Assembly (NCBI RefSeq): GCF_003391135.1 | Contig: NZ_CP031455.1 | Location: 372,001 to 436,000 of the forward strand | Reading direction: 5' to 3' | Origin: Streptoverticillium olivoreticuli subsp. olivoreticuli | Lineage (GTDB): Bacteria; Actinomycetota; Actinomycetes; Streptomycetales; Streptomycetaceae | DNA: 64,000 nucleotides | Shown here: piece after piece, positions 60,048 to 64,000 of the stretch | Layout of the letters: each line of letters starts with the position of its first letter | How positions within the stretch are numbered: position 1 is the stretch's first letter | Notes under the pieces: generated by a model | Told to the model about the DNA's origin: nothing | Database searches by the model: none | What the model saw: only the letters and a program-made list of their open reading frames with translations | Made by a program: the position numbers and the translations under genes

Positions 60048-60578
60048 ATGCCCGTCTTCCCTGGCACCGCCATGCCCTTGTCGCCGAAGCCGGAGCGCCC
60101 GACGCTTCAACAGCGCCTCCACGCCTCCGTAGCCGAAGCGTTCGCACCCTCCGGGCTGCGGCTCGTCGATGACGACCACAAGACCGCGCTCGACGCCGGC
60201 CCGATCCAGGCGACCATCGACAGCGTCCTCGACCCCGTGTCCGGTCCTGGGCTCGGCTCGGACGACCTCGCGAAGGCCATCAAGCGCCTCAAAGGCCACT
60301 TGGGGCTGCTTATCCCGGTCGCCGCCGGGGCGCACCCGGAGCTGGTGGCGTCGGTCGGGCGCCGGTTGCAGTACGAGCCGCCGGACGCCCACCAGTACCC
60401 GGAGTGCGCGCGGCAGTGGGCGGAGGAGTCCGCCCGTGCGGCCCGGCAGCTCCTCGGCCTGGCCGTCGCCGACGAGGGCGCCGAGCAGTGGCACACCGAG
60501 GGGGGAGAGCGGCCGGAGGCCCCGAACCTCGGAAGAGACGCCCGCCCGCACCCGCCCGTGGATCAGGCATCGGAGTGA
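60048..60578 (+). CDS. DUF6415-like conserved Streptomyces protein
   Basis: 176 residues from ATG 60048 (AGGAG ribosome site). ALDAGPIQATIDSVLDP and DDLAKAIKRLKGHLGLLIPV, followed by ESARAARQLLGLAV, fit the helical DUF6415 family linked to natural-product clusters. The biochemical role is unknown. Overlaps the next start by 4 bp. Confidence 0.6.
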   Translation: MPVFPGTAMPLSPKPERPTLQQRLHASVAEAFAPSGLRLVDDDHKTALDAGPIQATIDSVLDPVSGPGLGSDDLAKAIKRLKGHLGLLIPVAAGAHPELVASVGRRLQYEPPDAHQYPECARQWAEESARAARQLLGLAVADEGAEQWHTEGGERPEAPNLGRDARPHPPVDQASE

Positions 60579-61093
60579 TCGTGAGCGGCGCGGCGGACCC
60601 CACACGGGGGTACTGGTGCGAGGTGATCGCGGAAGGCCCGGTCTACGGTAAGGACGAGGGGGCACGGGTGGCCCTGGGAAACTTCCAGACACCGTTTGTC
60701 GGACGGACGCTGCGGTGGCTTCACGGCCAGGCGCTGCGTGTCGCTGACGGGCTCGATCCCGCACCGGACGCCGCGTCGCCTCTCCGCGGTTCTCTTCGCC
60801 TGGTCGAATGCGCAACGACTGCCCAACTCGGGGATGTGCCGACCGAGTTACGCAACTGGGCGAACGACGATTGCTCTCGTCAGGCGGCGTACGACCAGCT
60901 GCGTGGCGGGGAGCCGTTCGTTCTGGCCACAACCGACCACACGGGCCGATACGTGCTCGCCGCATGGCCCGTGGATGTCCCAGCGTGCCCTGACGTACCG
61001 CCTGCGCAACACGAGCACCCCACGAACTCCCGCTCTCGTCACCTGAAACACAGGAAGCAGCGCCGCAAGGCGAGCGGTCTCCTCTTTCGGTGA
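60575..61093 (+). CDS. Conserved hypothetical protein
   Basis: 172 residues from GTG 60575, overlapping the upstream stop (GTGA). GYWCEVIAEGPVYGKDEGAR, VGRTLRWLHGQALRVADGL and FVLATTDHTGRYVLAAWPV are well-formed. The C-terminus is Lys/Arg-rich (RHLKHRKQRRKA). No known domain. It forms a two-gene unit with the DUF6415-like gene. Confidence 0.6.
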   Translation: MIVSGAADPTRGYWCEVIAEGPVYGKDEGARVALGNFQTPFVGRTLRWLHGQALRVADGLDPAPDAASPLRGSLRLVECATTAQLGDVPTELRNWANDDCSRQAAYDQLRGGEPFVLATTDHTGRYVLAAWPVDVPACPDVPPAQHEHPTNSRSRHLKHRKQRRKASGLLFR

Positions 61094-61294
61094 TCAGAGT
61101 GGGCCAACCGTCTGCCACTGGTCGGGGATTTCCCGGGGCACCGGTAACCATCACGGCCGCATTGCCCAGCCAGTGGCGGATCGCTCGGCCCCACGCGTGG
61201 GGATGGGGTCGAGCATGCCCAAATCCGGCTGACGAACTCTTCAACGACGGCACCCATAGCCGTTCCCGACCAGTTGTTGACCGCTGAGAGGTGA

Positions 61295-62662
61295 TTAGCC
61301 GTGGACACCCGTGCGCGCCGCGAACTCCCGCATCCCCGGCAGGTTCGTCGAGGAGTACAGCAGGTCCGCAGTGAGGGCTTTCACCGACGGTCGCCGGACC
61401 TCTTCGGGGGCCTCGCGTTCGATCGCGCGAAGCGAAGCGAAGGTGCGTTCGTGGTTGCCGAGCTGGTGCCACATGCGGGCCGCGTCCGTGTGGAAGCGGG
61501 CCCTGCGCTCGGCGGTCGGGAAGTTGCCGGGGTTGACCCGGCTGACCACGGCAACGCCTTCGTCGGGGACACCGAGCTTGTTGAAGACGCCGAGGCGGAA
61601 GGTCTCGCACTGCTCGCGGGTGGCCTGGATGGTGACCTTCTTCAGGCTGGGCCCGTAGTGGATGCGCGCGCCGATCTCCTGGGCTTCGTCCACCATGTCG
61701 AGTGCGGCGGTTCGGTCGCCGTAGTGGGCAGCGGTGTAGGCGCACGTCAGCAACATCGCAGCACGGACGGCTCGGGCCTGCGAGGTAGGGTCGTCGACCA
61801 GTTGCCGGCCGGTCTGCATGAGCAAGTCCACGGCCTGGCGGTGGCGCCCGGCGTGCCGCATGGCGACCGACAGCATGCGGGTCGCCTCACCCAGCGGAGC
61901 AGGCTGTCCAGAGGCGCGGGCGGCGGCGAGGGCGCGGTCGGAGGCGACCCAGACCACCTCGGAGCGCTGCTTGACGGCCAGTTCGCCCGCGAGGCTGTAG
62001 GCGTAGGCCGCCAGTTCGCAGGCTTGCTCTCCGGTGTGGCCGATCAGTTCCTGGCGGGTGGCGTCGGCTGCGGCGAGGAGCACCGGCAGTTCGGCACCGA
62101 GGGTGTCGTAACGGGCTCGCCGGAAGTCCTCGCGTGCTTGCCGCAGTGCTCGTTCCAGCTGGCCGAGAGGCACAGGGCCGGTGGAGGACGGCGCGAACAG
62201 CGCCTTCTCCAGCCACGTGCCAGGATCGGCCGCTGGCCGGTCGGCCGCAGCGGCGGGGGTGCCAGTGACCACGGCGGCCCCGATCCCGATTGCCCCATTG
62301 AGAAAACCCCTGCGCCGCACTTCGTCCTCCTGCTGGCCCTCGACGTCCCCCGTGGTCACCGTAGCCGTCGCCGGGGCCACGAAACCGGGCCTTTCCTTAT
62401 CACGTACCCGCTCTCGCTCCGGCGGGTGAGCCGCATTGATCAGTTCATCAGGTGGGATGTCGAGCACGGCTGCGATATGCAGCAGCGTTTCGATCTGGGG
62501 GACGATCTGTCCGCCTTCGACACGGCAGACCCACGATTTCGAGTAGCCCAGGACGCCTGCCAGAGCCTCCTGGGTCATCTTCGGCCGTCGGGCGCCCCGG
62601 CGGCTGCGCATGAGCGCGCCGAGATCGAGGCCGAACGGAGCGGTCATGGGATGGACGCTCAC
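61295..62662 (-). CDS. XRE-family regulator with C-terminal TPR-type helical repeats
   Basis: 455 residues from GTG 62662 (AGGAGGCACC ribosome site). The HTH (MTQEALAGVLGYSKSWVCRV, EGGQIVPQIETLLHIAAVLD) is at residues 20-75. A linker with RRRGFLNGAIGIGAAVVTGT (Tat/signal-like, common in this group) precedes about 300 residues of helical repeats (ELAAYAYSLAGELAVKQRSE, GEATRMLSVAMRHAGRHRQA, ARMWHQLGNHERTFASLRA). It is a TPR-containing regulator typical of Streptomyces. Confidence 0.85.
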   Translation of the reverse strand: MSVHPMTAPFGLDLGALMRSRRGARRPKMTQEALAGVLGYSKSWVCRVEGGQIVPQIETLLHIAAVLDIPPDELINAAHPPERERVRDKERPGFVAPATATVTTGDVEGQQEDEVRRRGFLNGAIGIGAAVVTGTPAAAADRPAADPGTWLEKALFAPSSTGPVPLGQLERALRQAREDFRRARYDTLGAELPVLLAAADATRQELIGHTGEQACELAAYAYSLAGELAVKQRSEVVWVASDRALAAARASGQPAPLGEATRMLSVAMRHAGRHRQAVDLLMQTGRQLVDDPTSQARAVRAAMLLTCAYTAAHYGDRTAALDMVDEAQEIGARIHYGPSLKKVTIQATREQCETFRLGVFNKLGVPDEGVAVVSRVNPGNFPTAERRARFHTDAARMWHQLGNHERTFASLRAIEREAPEEVRRPSVKALTADLLYSSTNLPGMREFAARTGVHG

Positions 62663-62863
62663 GGTGCCTCCTCGCGGGAACGGCGCGTCAACGGTAGCCG
62701 CGCCACGCAGCCCGCGGCAGGGCGCACGCAACGAACTTGCGGGTTCCTCAACAGAGTTGAGACCTCGACCAGATCCGCTTCCGCGACGTGGCAAGGCGGC
62801 TGAACCTACGGCAGGGAGCAGTCGACGAAGAAGCCAACGGCCAGGACTTCTTGGGGGTGAATT

Positions 62864-63745
62864 GTGCGGGCAATGGTCTTCGGTGCATCCGGGCTCCTCG
62901 GACGTTCGATGATGCGGGCCTTCGAGGACTGGAAGGTGACGGGCACCAGCTTCCGCAGGAAGGGCCAGGGGCTGGTCACGGTCGACGCGACATCGACCGA
63001 CGACGTCCTGAACGCACTGAGCCGCTTCGAGCCGGACGTCGTCATCAACTGCGTCGGCGAGCGGCGGCCCGAGGCCTGGGCGAACGCGCCGGTGCGGGCC
63101 CACGAGCTGAATGTCGAAGCGGCCCGGCTGATCGCGGAGGCTGCCCGCCAGCACGGCGCGAGCCTGCTCCACATATCCAGCGACTACGTCTTCGACGGGA
63201 CCGCACCTCCCTACCGGGTTGATGCACGGCGGAACCCGATGACTGCATACGGCCAGTGGAAACTCCTCGCCGAGGATGCAGTGCGCAGGGCCTGCCCCGA
63301 GGCCGTGATCCTGCGGCTTCCAGTGCTGTACGGGCCCGTCGAGTACGCGGCCGAGACGAACCTGACCCAGATCGCCCGCCAGGTCGGCTCCGGTGAGCCG
63401 GCCGAGCTGGACGACGTCTGCGTGCGCTACCCGACCCATGTGGACGAGGCGGCGGAGGTCTGCCGCTGGCTCGCGGCCCAGTCCAAGGGCCAGTACCTCG
63501 GCTCCGTCGCCCACTGGAGCGCCGAGCACGGGTTCACGAAGTACCGGATGGGGCTGATGATCGCCCAGCACTTCGGCATCGCGCCCGACCACATCAAGGC
63601 CGGCGCGGCATCCGGTGACCGGCCTGCCGACTGCCGTCTCGACTGCCTGGACCTCCGCGCGGCTCTCGGATGGCCCGTGGACCACTACCGCACGTTCGCT
63701 GACGAGTTCCCGCAGGCGGTCGCCCCGTGGGTGCGTACTGCTTGA
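62864..63745 (+). CDS. RmlD-like NAD(P)-dependent sugar reductase (extended SDR)
   Basis: 293 residues from GTG 62864 (GGGGGTGAATT ribosome site). MVFGASGLLGRSMMRAFEDW (Rossmann), PDVVINCVGERRPEAWANAP, SSDYVFDG and the YGQWK catalytic Tyr-Lys pair are RmlD/MAT2B-type features. It probably reduces a keto-sugar. A SIS-domain gene follows at 35 bp on the same strand. Confidence 0.87.
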   Translation: MRAMVFGASGLLGRSMMRAFEDWKVTGTSFRRKGQGLVTVDATSTDDVLNALSRFEPDVVINCVGERRPEAWANAPVRAHELNVEAARLIAEAARQHGASLLHISSDYVFDGTAPPYRVDARRNPMTAYGQWKLLAEDAVRRACPEAVILRLPVLYGPVEYAAETNLTQIARQVGSGEPAELDDVCVRYPTHVDEAAEVCRWLAAQSKGQYLGSVAHWSAEHGFTKYRMGLMIAQHFGIAPDHIKAGAASGDRPADCRLDCLDLRAALGWPVDHYRTFADEFPQAVAPWVRTA

Positions 63746-63779
63746 CCTTGATCGACATGATGGAAGGGTGTGATCTGCC

Positions 63780-64000
63780 GTGTCGTCTTCTGCGTACGGG
63801 GCCTTCGCCCACACGTACATGGCGGAGGTGGGCACCGCTGTCCGCCGGATGTTGGAGAGCGGCGATGCCGCAGTCGCGCTGATGAGGAAGGCGGTCGCCG
63901 AGCGCGGTCGGGTGCGCGGGTTCGGCAACGGCGGCAGCTCGGCCATCATCCGGTCGGCTCTCGCGCAGCTTCGCGCCGGCCATGCCGGGTTGGACGTGAA
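63780..64000 (+). CDS. SIS-domain phosphosugar isomerase (GmhA-like), 5' part
   Basis: Starts at GTG 63780 and is open to the right edge (73 residues visible). AFAHTYMAEVGTAVRRMLES and the FGNGGSSAII motif correspond to the N-terminal part of sedoheptulose-7-phosphate isomerase-type SIS proteins. With the RmlD-like gene it suggests a heptose or deoxysugar cluster continuing beyond the window. Confidence 0.72.
   Translation, partial: MSSSAYGAFAHTYMAEVGTAVRRMLESGDAAVALMRKAVAERGRVRGFGNGGSSAIIRSALAQLRAGHAGLDV

Noticed and set aside
1..64000. tRNA, rRNA and CRISPR arrays
   Set aside because: No T-loop/anticodon pattern, rRNA segment or regularly spaced short repeat was found by reading both strands. 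A covariance-model search could still find a missed tRNA.

Overview
The window is high-GC actinobacterial DNA and most likely comes from an accessory or arm region of a Streptomyces chromosome. The evidence is the strong third-position G/C bias, many GTG starts, AGGAGG-type ribosome sites, XRE(DUF5753)/DUF397 pairs, a DUF6415-like protein, and Streptomyces-type IS families (ISL3, IS1380, IS256, IS5, IS630, ISAs1, IS30, Tn3). Between islands of intact genes lie many broken ones. At least five reading frames are broken by a single base, which means either real decay or assembly indels.

Layout. 1-5.3 kb: a frameshifted methyltransferase, a secreted beta-propeller protein and a graveyard of transposase fragments. 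5.4-9.3 kb: a compact minus-strand RiPP operon with a 45-residue Cys/Gly-rich precursor too short for routine gene calling, a radical SAM/SPASM maturase, a discrete PqqD-type recognition protein and a two-gene ABC exporter. A hairpin lies between the precursor and the maturase. 9.6-13.4 kb: an ISL3 element next to an ISAs1 remnant, a two-repeat secreted protein and an amidinotransferase. 13.74-19.12 kb: a Tn3-family transposon with matching 38-bp terminal repeats. Its transposase is gutted, its resolvase is frameshifted, and its passengers are two decarboxylases (gamma-resorcylate type and benzoylformate type).

19.3-33 kb: mixed cargo with a cold-shock protein, ankyrin/HEAT protein, FAD monooxygenase, a 47-residue GroES-like protein, small redox enzymes (deazaflavin-type, two F420-reductase-like, MDR, VOC) and secreted proteins. 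Two halves of one Imm32-like gene lie about 5.3 kb apart and frame part of this cargo. 33.3-45.3 kb: a minus-strand conjugation operon (FtsK/TcpA-like coupling ATPase, NlpC/P60-like wall hydrolase, VirB6-like, lipoprotein, VirB4-like, TcpD-like and TcpC-like proteins). Its genes are joined by 4-bp stop/start overlaps. No relaxase or integrase is visible.

45.6-64 kb: quinone oxidoreductase plus IclR-type regulator, a TauD-like oxygenase, a GT2 glycosyltransferase and decayed sugar genes. An IS1380 element with a 5-bp target duplication splits an anti-sigma-type ATPase gene. There are two XRE/DUF397 pairs plus an orphan DUF397. Then come Nudix, a kinase broken in its P-loop, a 5'-3' exonuclease and GNAT genes, a TPR-type XRE regulator, an RmlD-like reductase, and the start of a SIS-domain (GmhA-like) gene that runs off the right edge.

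The most novel-looking system is the RiPP operon at 5.4-9.1 kb. The cleanest structural findings are the Tn3 transposon with its decarboxylase cargo, the IS1380 insertion with exact reconstruction of its target gene, and the split immunity-type gene.
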